Assembly (NCBI RefSeq): GCF_014773365.1
Contig: NZ_JACWUN010000007.1
Coordinates: 62,001-126,000, forward strand
Origin: Pelovirga terrestris
GTDB lineage: Bacteria > Desulfobacterota > Desulfuromonadia > Desulfuromonadales > Geopsychrobacteraceae
Direction of reading: 5' to 3'
DNA: 64,000 nucleotides
Part shown: positions 52,548-60,500 of the stretch, piece by piece
Position numbering within the stretch: the first letter of the stretch is position 1
How the letters are laid out: each line of letters begins with the position of its first letter
Notes under the pieces: model-generated
Database searches by the model: none
What the model was told of the DNA's origin: nothing
What the model saw: only the letters and a program-made list of their open reading frames with translations
Translations under genes and position numbers: made by a program

Positions 52548-52727
52548 ATGAAATCCGGCAACAGAGATAAGGCCGAAGGAAAGCTGCACGAAATCAAAGG
52601 CAAAGTAAAAGAGCAAACCGGTAAACTCACTGGCAGTCCCAAGCTAAAAAGAGAAGGAACCGACGAGCAAATCGCCGGCAAAGTTCAGGGCGATGTCGGT
52701 GACATCAAAAAAGCTCTGGGAAAGTAA
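52548..52727 (+). CDS. CsbD-family stress protein
   Basis: 59 aa, highly charged and soluble; ATG 8 nt after AAGGA. The CsbD pattern runs through it: NRDKAEGKLHEIKGKVKEQ, TGKLTGSPKLKREG, then AGKVQGDVGDIKKALGK. CsbD/YjbJ proteins are abundant, partly disordered proteins induced by general or osmotic stress, with no known enzyme activity. The gene lies 34 nt before the triple-BON gene and 60 nt after a sigma-54 promoter, which suggests a two-gene stress operon. Confidence 0.9.
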   Translation: MKSGNRDKAEGKLHEIKGKVKEQTGKLTGSPKLKREGTDEQIAGKVQGDVGDIKKALGK

Positions 52728-52760
52728 CAATAACCGCTACAAGCGAAAAGGACATGAAAA

Positions 52761-53588
52761 ATGAAAGTATCAACGACAAAGACGTTATTTCTTATCACTG
52801 CTGTAATGGGTTTTATGGTGTTCATTAGCCCGGCCTTCGCAGCAACAACAGATAGCACCATAGAGGAGGCAGTAAAAAATTCCTATACCTTCAAAACCTA
52901 CCTCAAGGACGATGATGTCAGGATTCAGGCCAAAGAGGGGGTTGTCACTCTTACCGGAACAGTCGCTGACGAATCCAGCAAAAACCTTGCGGGGAATACG
53001 GTGACAAACCTCCCCGATGTCAAGGGCGTAGACAATAAATTGGAGTATAAGGGGGAATCGAGCCCGGATCTCTGGCTCAAAACAAAGGTAAAAAGCACAC
53101 TGCTGTTTCATCGCAACGTCAGCGCAACCACTACTGTTGACGTCAAGAATGGCATCGTCACCCTGCGTGGGGAAGCAGACAATCAGGCGCAAAAAGAATT
53201 AACCGGTGAATACGCCATGGATATTGAAGGTGTCAAATCCGTCAACAACAAAATGACCGTAACCCCACTTACCAAAGAATCGCAAGCAACACGAGACGCC
53301 GCACTAAGTGACAGATCGGCAGACGCCAAAAAGACAGACGCCAGATCGATGGGCGACACCATAGACGACGCCTCCATTTCCGCCCTGGTCAATGCGACCC
53401 TGTTCAGCCACCGCTCGACCAGTGCGATTAAAACCACCGTCAAGACCACCGATGGTGTGGTGACCTTGAGTGGCATTGCCGGCAATGACGCCGAAAAATC
53501 TCTGGCCGGCAAACTGGCAAGTGACGTTAAGGGCGTCAAATCCGTCGACAACCAGATGACGGTGAGCGGCAAAATAACGTCAAAGTAA
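52761..53588 (+). CDS. Periplasmic protein with three BON domains (OsmY-like)
   Basis: 275 aa. Signal peptide about residues 1-27 (cleavage after AFA). Three BON domains follow, at about 32-96, 103-168 and 205-272, each with the pattern (I/V)xV...(G)VVTL(T/R/S)G and KGVKSVDN(K/Q)(M/L). A charged linker lies between the second and third. BON domains bind phospholipid membranes, and OsmY protects the envelope under osmotic stress. It follows the CsbD gene and ends in a strong terminator. Confidence 0.92.
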   Translation: MKVSTTKTLFLITAVMGFMVFISPAFAATTDSTIEEAVKNSYTFKTYLKDDDVRIQAKEGVVTLTGTVADESSKNLAGNTVTNLPDVKGVDNKLEYKGESSPDLWLKTKVKSTLLFHRNVSATTTVDVKNGIVTLRGEADNQAQKELTGEYAMDIEGVKSVNNKMTVTPLTKESQATRDAALSDRSADAKKTDARSMGDTIDDASISALVNATLFSHRSTSAIKTTVKTTDGVVTLSGIAGNDAEKSLAGKLASDVKGVKSVDNQMTVSGKITSK

Positions 53589-53606
53589 TTCCTTGAATAT
53601 TGAACC

Positions 53607-53650
53607 GACAGCGTTGCCGGCAAGCGCCTGCAACGCTGTCTTAAGTTTTT
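53607..53650 (+). terminator. Rho-independent terminator after the BON gene
   Basis: GACAGCGTTGC (53607-53617) pairs perfectly with GCAACGCTGTC (53630-53640), loop 12 nt, followed by TTAAGTTTTT. It lies 18 nt after the BON stop and 13 nt before the next start codon, so downstream genes may rely on read-through or on another promoter. Confidence 0.88.
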
Positions 53651-53662
53651 ATGAGGTGGATC

Positions 53663-54016
53663 ATGAGTAGTGATTATTCTGCTACCAAAGATACTGAAGA
53701 CACGGCGCCAAAAGATTCCTGTCCGGACAAGCCCTGCGGCTGCGAGGGACTAAAACAATCTGTCGCCGATAGTTTGTGTCAGGCAGCAACTGCGCTGGAA
53801 CAAACCGCATCAACGCATGACGGAGGATCTGGTCTTGCTGAGGTTGAACAACATGCAGCCCGGTGGCTGCATCATTCTGCCGACTATGTTCGACAATTCA
53901 GCTATGAGCATGAAGAAGCCAACCTGCGCAAACATATCAGCCACAATCCGGGGCGCAGTATGGTGATCGCAGGGGCCGCGGGACTGGTTCTCGGGATACT
54001 GTTACGCAAAATCTAA
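53663..54016 (+). CDS. DUF883/ElaB-like tail-anchored membrane protein
   Basis: 117 aa from ATG 53663; an in-frame ATG four codons upstream lies within the GAGGTGG ribosome-binding site. The soluble N-terminus contains a cysteine cluster (SCPDKPCGCEG, about residues 20-30) and an amphipathic helical middle. Near the C-terminus ISHNPGRSMVIAGAAGLVLGILLRKI is the N-P-G-x-S plus glycine-rich anchor typical of DUF883/ElaB/YqjD proteins. It is first of a close cluster with the holin-like and DUF3618-like genes (15 and 31 nt gaps), an arrangement like yqjD-yqjE-yqjK of enterobacteria. Confidence 0.72.
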   Translation: MSSDYSATKDTEDTAPKDSCPDKPCGCEGLKQSVADSLCQAATALEQTASTHDGGSGLAEVEQHAARWLHHSADYVRQFSYEHEEANLRKHISHNPGRSMVIAGAAGLVLGILLRKI

Positions 54017-54031
54017 TACGCGGTTTTTAAA

Positions 54032-54373
54032 ATGGATAAGAACAAAGAAGACCGGGAACCGATCCTGCCACGGGCATCCTTCGGGGAGCTGCTTGGTCAG
54101 TTGGTCAACAACGCCGTGGCGGTATTGCGCGACGAAATTGCGCTGGTCATCCAGAATAGCAGAGAAAAAGCAGGAGCCGTTCGCCGGGCCTTGCTGTTGC
54201 TGGCACTGGGAACCATCATCAGCTTCGCCGCCTTCCTGTGTCTTTGCGCTGCACTCATTGTGGCGCTCACGTCCTTCATATCGCTGCAGTTGGCGGCACT
54301 GACGGTCGCAACGGTCCTTGCCCTGGGGGGTGTTTTAATCAGCTTCGTCGGCTATCGACTACTGAAGATATAG
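54032..54373 (+). CDS. Holin-like membrane protein (YqjE / phage holin 3_6 type)
   Basis: 113 aa. An N-terminal amphipathic helix (GELLGQLVNNAVAVLRDEIALVIQNSREKA) is followed by two membrane helices (LLLLALGTIISFAAFLCLCAAL and AALTVATVLALGGVLISFVGY). This is the pattern of the YqjE / Phage_holin_3_6 family, which is common in bacterial chromosomes outside prophages and tends to sit beside ElaB/YqjD-like genes, as it does here. No lysis genes accompany it, so a prophage origin is not supported. Role unknown. Confidence 0.8.
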   Translation: MDKNKEDREPILPRASFGELLGQLVNNAVAVLRDEIALVIQNSREKAGAVRRALLLLALGTIISFAAFLCLCAALIVALTSFISLQLAALTVATVLALGGVLISFVGYRLLKI

Positions 54374-54404
54374 ACAACAAAAAGTCCGGAGAGGATATGC
54401 CATC

Positions 54405-54872
54405 ATGGAATACGCGCTTGAAAACACCAGTGAGTCAGTAACAACCGGGCGTAGCAGCGAAGAAATAAAGCAGGATCTTGCCGCGAAAGAAGAAAATTTT
54501 TCCCGCACCGTCGAGCAGCTGGGTGAACGCATCGAAGAGAAGCTGGATTGGCGTGGCCAGGTGAAGAAAACTCCTTTCTGGGCGGTGGGAATGGCTACCG
54601 GTCTGGGATTTTTTGCCGCCGGAATAGTGCTGCCTCGCGCCACGCCCATGGAACGCTTCCGGAAGTCCCTCAATTCATCAGTACGCGGTGCCCTGTACGG
54701 CCTTGCCGGACCGGGTCTGCTCAAAGTCACGCTGCTGGGTATCGCCGCACAAGCAGCTACTCATTGGCTCAACAATGTTCCAGCGGACGTCGCAGCTGCC
54801 GACAGTGACAGGGAACAGCCGTCAGGCCCACAGCCCGCGGGCACCGCCGCAGCGACAGATCGGGACGGGTAG
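54405..54872 (+). CDS. DUF3618-like membrane-associated protein
   Basis: 155 aa. The N-terminal part RSSEEIKQDLAAKEENFSRTVEQLGERIEEKLDWRGQVKKTPFWAVG follows the DUF3618 pattern (R-x-x-x-E-I-x-x-D-I/L, then T-V-x-x-L and a basic end). One or two hydrophobic segments follow (VGMATGLGFFAAGIVLP and LKVTLLGIAAQAATHWL), then a polar alanine- and proline-rich tail. DUF3618 proteins usually accompany YqjE-like holins and DUF883 proteins, as here. Function unknown. Confidence 0.72.
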   Translation: MEYALENTSESVTTGRSSEEIKQDLAAKEENFSRTVEQLGERIEEKLDWRGQVKKTPFWAVGMATGLGFFAAGIVLPRATPMERFRKSLNSSVRGALYGLAGPGLLKVTLLGIAAQAATHWLNNVPADVAAADSDREQPSGPQPAGTAAATDRDG

Positions 54873-54925
54873 CGTCTCAAAGGGAATTGGCACCACTCAT
54901 CATTGCTCAAGCAAAAGGAGACACT

Positions 54926-55240
54926 ATGCAAAGCAAAAACAACCAAGCCGGCAGCACAGCTGAAAACCGCTGGGAACAGGGCGCTGATGCCTACGGACAA
55001 GCCGAACAGGTAATCGGCGACGCTTATGACAAAACGACCGGAAAGGTCAGCGAAATCTACGAGAAGACCAGAAGCTATAGTGACAAAAATCCGGGCAAAT
55101 CGCTATTGATCGCCTTAGGCATCGGCGTCGGGCTGGGTCTGTTGTTAGGCGCCGGTTCTCATCATCGTTCGCGCACCAACAGGATTGCCGAACCGGTAGT
55201 TAATGCCCTCTCCGACGTGGCCCTGGCATATTTCCGTTGA
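54926..55240 (+). CDS. DUF883/ElaB-like tail-anchored membrane protein
   Basis: 104 aa from ATG 54926 with AAAAGGAG upstream; the longer frame adds 13 residues without a ribosome-binding site. The N-terminal helix region (NRWEQGADAYGQAEQVIGDAYDKTTGKVSEIYEKTRSYSD) is CsbD/late-embryogenesis-like and amphipathic. KNPGKSLLIALGIGVGLGLLLGAG is the membrane anchor. The last 50 residues are similar to those of the protein at 50973-51191, including the ending LAYFR versus TGFFR, so the two look like paralogues. Confidence 0.75.
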   Translation: MQSKNNQAGSTAENRWEQGADAYGQAEQVIGDAYDKTTGKVSEIYEKTRSYSDKNPGKSLLIALGIGVGLGLLLGAGSHHRSRTNRIAEPVVNALSDVALAYFR

Positions 55241-55294
55241 GACAAACAGCAAAACAGGAACGATGACAGGCTACACCACCACAAGGAGAGCTTG

Positions 55295-55525
55295 ATGATG
55301 ACCCTCTATCCTATCCAACTACTGTTGGCCGCATGCCTGATGTCACTACTGGTGCCTGCTGTAACCTTTGCCGCGCTGCCTGTCGACAATTTAACCGTCA
55401 CTTTCGCCAACGGTTATGGCTTCGCTGGGGTACCGCTGCCCGATCCGGTCACCTTTTTGCTCTTTGTGACCGGGATCCTTGTCCTTTTACTAGTGAAGCG
55501 CCAACCGAAAAACACCGAGATTTGA
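55295..55525 (+). CDS. Very small exported protein with PEP-CTERM-like tail
   Basis: 76 aa from ATG 55295, 6 nt after AAGGAG. Signal peptide about residues 1-27 (cleavage near TFAA). Only about 20 residues remain before a second hydrophobic segment in the arrangement P-D-P-V-T-F-L-L-F-V-T-G-I-L-V-L-L-L-V followed by KRQPK. This copies the PEP-CTERM plan (Pro-acid-Pro, hydrophobic helix, basic end) with PDP for PEP. It may be a minimal exosortase substrate or simply a two-helix membrane peptide. Confidence 0.65.
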   Translation: MMTLYPIQLLLAACLMSLLVPAVTFAALPVDNLTVTFANGYGFAGVPLPDPVTFLLFVTGILVLLLVKRQPKNTEI

Positions 55526-55590
55526 GCCTCTTGATCATTTAACCGTGTCTTTTCGAAAACCCGGACGGAGACACCACATAAGGAGCCCAT

Positions 55591-56301
55591 ATGCTGAAGA
55601 ATGCTGAACATCTTATCGGCTACACCCTGGAAAGCTGCGACGGAGAGATTGGTCAGGTCAAGGGGTTTCACTGCGACGATCAGCACTGGACGGTTCGCTA
55701 CCTGGTTGCCGACATGGGCCACTGGTTCAGGGATCGGCAGATCCTCATCCCCCCCAGCGCGATCACCGGGGTGAATTTGAACATGCAAACCATCGACATC
55801 AATCTGACCAAACAGCAGATCGATGACATTCCCGCCCTGGTCCACGGCGAGACGGAGGCACGACAACTCCAGGATCCTCGTGATCCCCACCGCTGCAGTT
55901 CTCACAACCTGATCAGTAGCCATGTCCAGGGAACGGATGGAGACATTGGTCATATCGACGATTTTCTCATCGATCTCGACACCTGGGCGATCCGATATTT
56001 CATCATTGACACGCGCAAATGGTGGCTGGCGAAGAAGGTGATGTTGTCGTCTCTGTGGATCGAGCGGGTTAATTGGCTGGAGGCAAAAGTCTACGTCAAT
56101 CTGGCCCGTGAAACCATGAAACATACGTCGCCATACACCGTTCTGGACCCCCTCAACTGCAGGCATGAGTCTCATCGGCAGCGGCGGCGGGAGGACTGGA
56201 TCAAGGCCATGTCACATATTCTCGGCAAGAGTGACAACCGGGAATTATTAAAAACTCAACAAAATGATCACTGGCTAAGTGGGACGACGAACCAACAGTA
56301 A
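55591..56301 (+). CDS. Protein with two PRC-barrel domains
   Basis: 236 aa, soluble. Two PRC-barrel repeats: residues about 4-75 (LIGYTLESCDGEIGQVKGFHCDDQHWTVRYLVADMGHWFRDRQILIP) and about 105-175 (LISSHVQGTDGDIGHIDDFLIDLDTWAIRYFIIDTRKWWLAKKVML). Each has the G-x-I-G...W-x-(V/I)-R-Y-x-(V/I)-x-D core. The tail is polar. PRC-barrels occur in photosynthetic reaction centre H subunits and ribosome-maturation factors; stand-alone ones appear in stress loci. The gene lies 12 nt before the AI-2E family transporter, so they are likely cotranscribed. Confidence 0.88.
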   Translation: MLKNAEHLIGYTLESCDGEIGQVKGFHCDDQHWTVRYLVADMGHWFRDRQILIPPSAITGVNLNMQTIDINLTKQQIDDIPALVHGETEARQLQDPRDPHRCSSHNLISSHVQGTDGDIGHIDDFLIDLDTWAIRYFIIDTRKWWLAKKVMLSSLWIERVNWLEAKVYVNLARETMKHTSPYTVLDPLNCRHESHRQRRREDWIKAMSHILGKSDNRELLKTQQNDHWLSGTTNQQ

Positions 56302-56313
56302 ACGAAATACACC

Positions 56314-57531
56314 ATGACCAACAACCCCAGGGCAGAGGCAACACCACCTTCATTCACTTTTTTAGTGTTTCTGGGCGCGTCGTTGTTTGTTTTTATCCAG
56401 TCATTTCGTTTGCTATCTCCCATTCTGCTGTCATTTCTGCTGGTAATGCTCATCGCTATGGCGGCCAATCCGATCATGTCACGGATGCGTCGGTTACCGG
56501 GTGGACGTAGAAGTGCAACGGGGCTGATGGTGGGCCTGCTGGTAATGGTTGTCGCCTTGACTGGCTGGGCTTTCTTCGGACCGATGAAGGACTCGATGAC
56601 CAGGCTCTCGGAGCAGTTGCCCTCCTACTGGGAACGCCTGCAAAAGCCCCTGATAAAAATGGAACAGAAGGCAGAGCTCTCCGAGAAAAGACTCCAGGCC
56701 GAAGTCACCACGGAAATTTCCCAGACAGCGTCAAATCAGGGCAACTTCAAAACCGTGCAACAGATTGAGCAAGTCGCAGAACCTGAAGAGAAAGAAGCGA
56801 AAGAGGAAAAAAAAGAGACAGGATCAATTCGTTCCAGTTTGAGCGATATATTCCTTGGAGTAGCCGGCCGCTTCGCCAGGGTGGCGTTCAACGGGGCCCA
56901 GATCCTGGTCGTTCTGGTGACGGTCTTCTTTGGTACAACCTTTACCCTGATGAATCCACGGCCGATTTTTCGGGCGATGTTCACCCTGATGCCTGAGCAC
57001 ACGCATGAACAAACCCTGATCATCGTGCAACGGGTCGGCACCTTTATGCCGCGCTGGGCCGGAGCAACGCTGTTGGGGATGCTGACGGTTGGCCTGCTGG
57101 TTTTTCTGCTCATGTGGCCGATTTTTGGTTTGATGGACGCACTGGTTCTTGGCCTGATCGCCTTTCTTCTGGCAGCGATCCCATTTCTGGGGCCGATCCT
57201 CAGCGCTGTTCCGGCAGTCCTTCTCGCCCTCGGTCAGGGAGGCATGACCCCGCTGTGGGTCGTGCTGGCCTATATTGCGGTTCAGGCGGTGGAAGGTAAC
57301 GTGATCACTCCATTCATTATGGCTCGAGGCATGAAAATTCATCCGTTGGCAGTGATCTTTTCCATGCTTTTGTGCGTTGCCGCCTTCGGTGTCCTGGGTG
57401 TCCTGGTTGCAGCACCACTGGTTGCCATCGTGAATATCTGCCATCAGGAACTTTACCGAAAGCGTTATCTGCCTTCGGCGACCGACACTGACCTGGATAC
57501 GCTGGCAAAAAAAGCCTTGTTCGAAAACTAA
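56314..57531 (+). CDS. AI-2E family transporter (PerM/YdiK-like)
   Basis: 405 aa with about eight membrane helices: pairs at about 13-55 and 70-95, then a long soluble charged segment (about 115-175, with EEKEAKEEKKE), and the C-terminal helices with FGLMDALVLGLIAFLLAAIPFLGPILSAVPAVLLAL, the family signature region (P-x-x-G-P-x-x-x-x-x-P). Family members export autoinducer-2 (TqsA) or act as Na+(Li+)/H+ antiporters. The function here cannot be chosen from sequence. It follows the PRC-barrel gene. Confidence 0.9.
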   Translation: MTNNPRAEATPPSFTFLVFLGASLFVFIQSFRLLSPILLSFLLVMLIAMAANPIMSRMRRLPGGRRSATGLMVGLLVMVVALTGWAFFGPMKDSMTRLSEQLPSYWERLQKPLIKMEQKAELSEKRLQAEVTTEISQTASNQGNFKTVQQIEQVAEPEEKEAKEEKKETGSIRSSLSDIFLGVAGRFARVAFNGAQILVVLVTVFFGTTFTLMNPRPIFRAMFTLMPEHTHEQTLIIVQRVGTFMPRWAGATLLGMLTVGLLVFLLMWPIFGLMDALVLGLIAFLLAAIPFLGPILSAVPAVLLALGQGGMTPLWVVLAYIAVQAVEGNVITPFIMARGMKIHPLAVIFSMLLCVAAFGVLGVLVAAPLVAIVNICHQELYRKRYLPSATDTDLDTLAKKALFEN

Positions 57532-57555
57532 CTCAACCTTCCGGCCTGATGCCTG

Positions 57556-60500
57556 ATGGCACGCAGAAAGAAAACCAGGGAGAATGTGATAGCGACGAAA
57601 ACATCAAGATGTGCGGCTCGCACCCACCAGGTCCTGCGACCGGACCGGGAAACGGAGTTGCTGCGAACAGAACTGTTCAGCATGGAGCAACTCAAACGTC
57701 ATGCTCTGACAATGGCGGGCCGGCATCGCATTGATCCGTCTCCGGGAGCCGATCGTCTGCTGCCACGCCTGACCGACAATGCCCAGGTGTTGCTGGCGGC
57801 GTATCAGGTTGTAACCGCCGCTACTCCAGACCAGCGGATGTCACCGGCAGAAGCGTGGCTGCTTGACAATTTTTATTTGATCGAACAGCAAATCGGCATG
57901 GCACGGCGGCATCTGCCCCGTGGCTACAGCCGGCAGCTACCCTGCTTGCTGGAGGACCCCTGCGCCGGTTTTCCGCGCATCTACGACATCGCATTGCAGC
58001 TGATATCGCACATGGATGGCCGTATCGATCAAGACAACACCACCCAGTTTCTTAGCGCTTATCAGCAAGCGATGCCATTAACAATCGGTGAATTGTGGGC
58101 CTTTCCGATTATGTTGCAGCTGGCATTACTGGAAAATCTCAGTCGTGTCGGTCTTCGGATTGCCCATCGGCGCGAGGATCTTGATGCGGCCATTACCTGG
58201 GCCGATCGCATGCTCACGGCAGCAGAGCGCGATCCGAAACAGCTGATCCGGTTGCTGGCTGAATTTGCCGATGCCGATGTGCCGCTCACCGCACCATTCG
58301 TTGAGGAATTTTACGCCCGCCTCCAGGCTCAGGGGTCGATGATGGCCTTTGTCCAAACCTGGGTCGAGCAGAAGCTGCTTGATCAGGGGGTGACGGCAGC
58401 CCAGCTGTCAGCTGCCGCCAGCCGCACCGCGGCCGCCAACCAGATTTCGATCGCCAACAGCATCGGCAGCCTGCGTTTCATCGACGCCATGGATTGGCGT
58501 GAGTTTGTCGAGTCGCTCAGTGTCGTCGAACAGACAATGATTGACGATCCGGCAGGCCTATATGCCGCCCAGGATTTTGCTACCCGCGATCGCTATCGGC
58601 ACGTCATCGAAGACCTGGCGCGCAGCACTAACTGCAGTGAGCTGGAGATGGCCCGGGCCGCTATCGGTCTGGCCCAGGCAGCGGCCCGGCAGTCAAATGT
58701 CAGCGACCGCACCGCCCATGTCGGTTACTACCTCATTGATCAGGGCCGACCGCTCCTTGAACGGGCCGCCGGCTGTCGGTTGTCGTGGAAATGCCGGGTC
58801 GGCCGGGCAGGCAAGCAGCGCTGCCTTCTTCTCTATCTGAGTTCCATCCTGATGCTCACCCTGCTGGCGACCACAGGGGTGTTCGCCACGGGGGGGTTCG
58901 CCCTGGGGGACTGGCGAAGCTGGCTGTCGGCATTGCCCCTGATCGTCGGGTCCTCGGCCCTGGCGGCCGCGCTGGTCAATCTGCTGGTGACCCTCGTGCT
59001 GCCACCGCGCACCCTACCACGACTTGATTTTTCCAAAGGGATCCCGGACAACCATCGCACCATGGTCATCGTTCCCACCCTGATAGGCACAGCGCAGGAC
59101 ATCGACAATTTGCTCGAAGCCCTGGAAATCCGTTATCTCGGCAATCGCGATGCCAATCTCTATTTTGCCCTGCTGACCGATTTTCACGATGCGTCCGAAC
59201 AAACACTGCCGCAAGATGACGCATTGCTTGTTTACGCGCGCCGCGCAGTCGAAGCGCTCAACGCAACCTATCAGGGGGATCGTTCGAGTCTCTTCTACCT
59301 GTTCCACCGACCACGGCAGTGGAACCCGATTGAACGGATATGGATGGGCTATGAGCGCAAGCGCGGCAAGCTCGAGCAGTTCAATGCCCGCCTGCGGGGT
59401 GAAGCACAGGACGCTTTCTCGGTGATCATCGGCGATCCAGCCCTATTCGGCTCGATCCGGTACGTTATTACCCTCGACACCGACACCCAACTGCCGCGCG
59501 ATGCGGCCCATGCCCTGATCGGCAACCTGGCCCATCCCCTCAATCGACCGGTTTACGATGCCGGTAAGAAACGGATTGTCGAAGGCTTTGCGATTCTCCA
59601 GCCGCGCGCTTCGATCAGCCTGACCAGTGCCGGCCAATCGCGCTTCACCAAGTTGTTCGTGGGCGATGCAGGGCTGGACCCCTATACCCGTGAGGTGTCG
59701 GATGTCTACCAGGATATTTTCGGCGAAGGGTCATTCATCGGTAAAGGCATTTATGATGTTGACGCTTTTCGACAGGCCGTTGATGGGCGCTTTCCGGAGA
59801 ATCTCGTCCTTAGTCACGACCTGCTGGAGGGGGGCTATGCCCGCTCGGCACTGGTAACCGACGTTGACCTGATTGAGGAGCATCCCGCCAGTTATGCCGG
59901 CGAGGCCAGCCGTCGCCACCGCTGGATTCGCGGTGATTGGCAGTTGGCCGGCTGGTTATTACCGCAGGTCCCTGGACCAAAAAGGGCCGATGGTGGCCAG
60001 GGACCACGCCAGCCCAACCCCCTGAGCGCATTGTCCGTGTGGAAGCTGTTCGACAACCTGCGCCGCAGCCTGGTGGCCCCGTCACTGCTGGCGCTGCTGA
60101 TCGCCGGCTGGCTGCTGGGTCCGGGGTCGACATGGTTCTGGACCCTGCTGGTTGTAACGGTGGTATGCCTGCCGACCCTGCTGGCCATTGCTATTGAACT
60201 GATCCGCAAGCCACCTGACCGGGCCTGGCTGCTGCATCTGAATCTGACCGGCAGGTCTGTGAGTCGTCCGCTGTTACTGGCTTTGCTGACCCTCATCCTG
60301 CTCCCCTACGATACCTTAATCAATCTGGATGCGATCCGGCGTTCGGCGGGCCGCATGCTGTTCACCCGGCGCGGTTTGTTGCTCTGGCAACTGCCGTCCT
60401 ATGGTCGGCGGAACAAGCGCCGTACGCCGGTCGATTTTTTCGTCGAAATGTGGGTCGGGCCATTACTGGCACTGCTGCTGGTGACGACACTGGTCTGGCT

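Noticed and set aside
54032-54373. Prophage lysis holin
   Set aside because: No endolysin, structural or integrase gene is nearby. The gene sits in a yqjD-yqjE-like chromosomal cluster.
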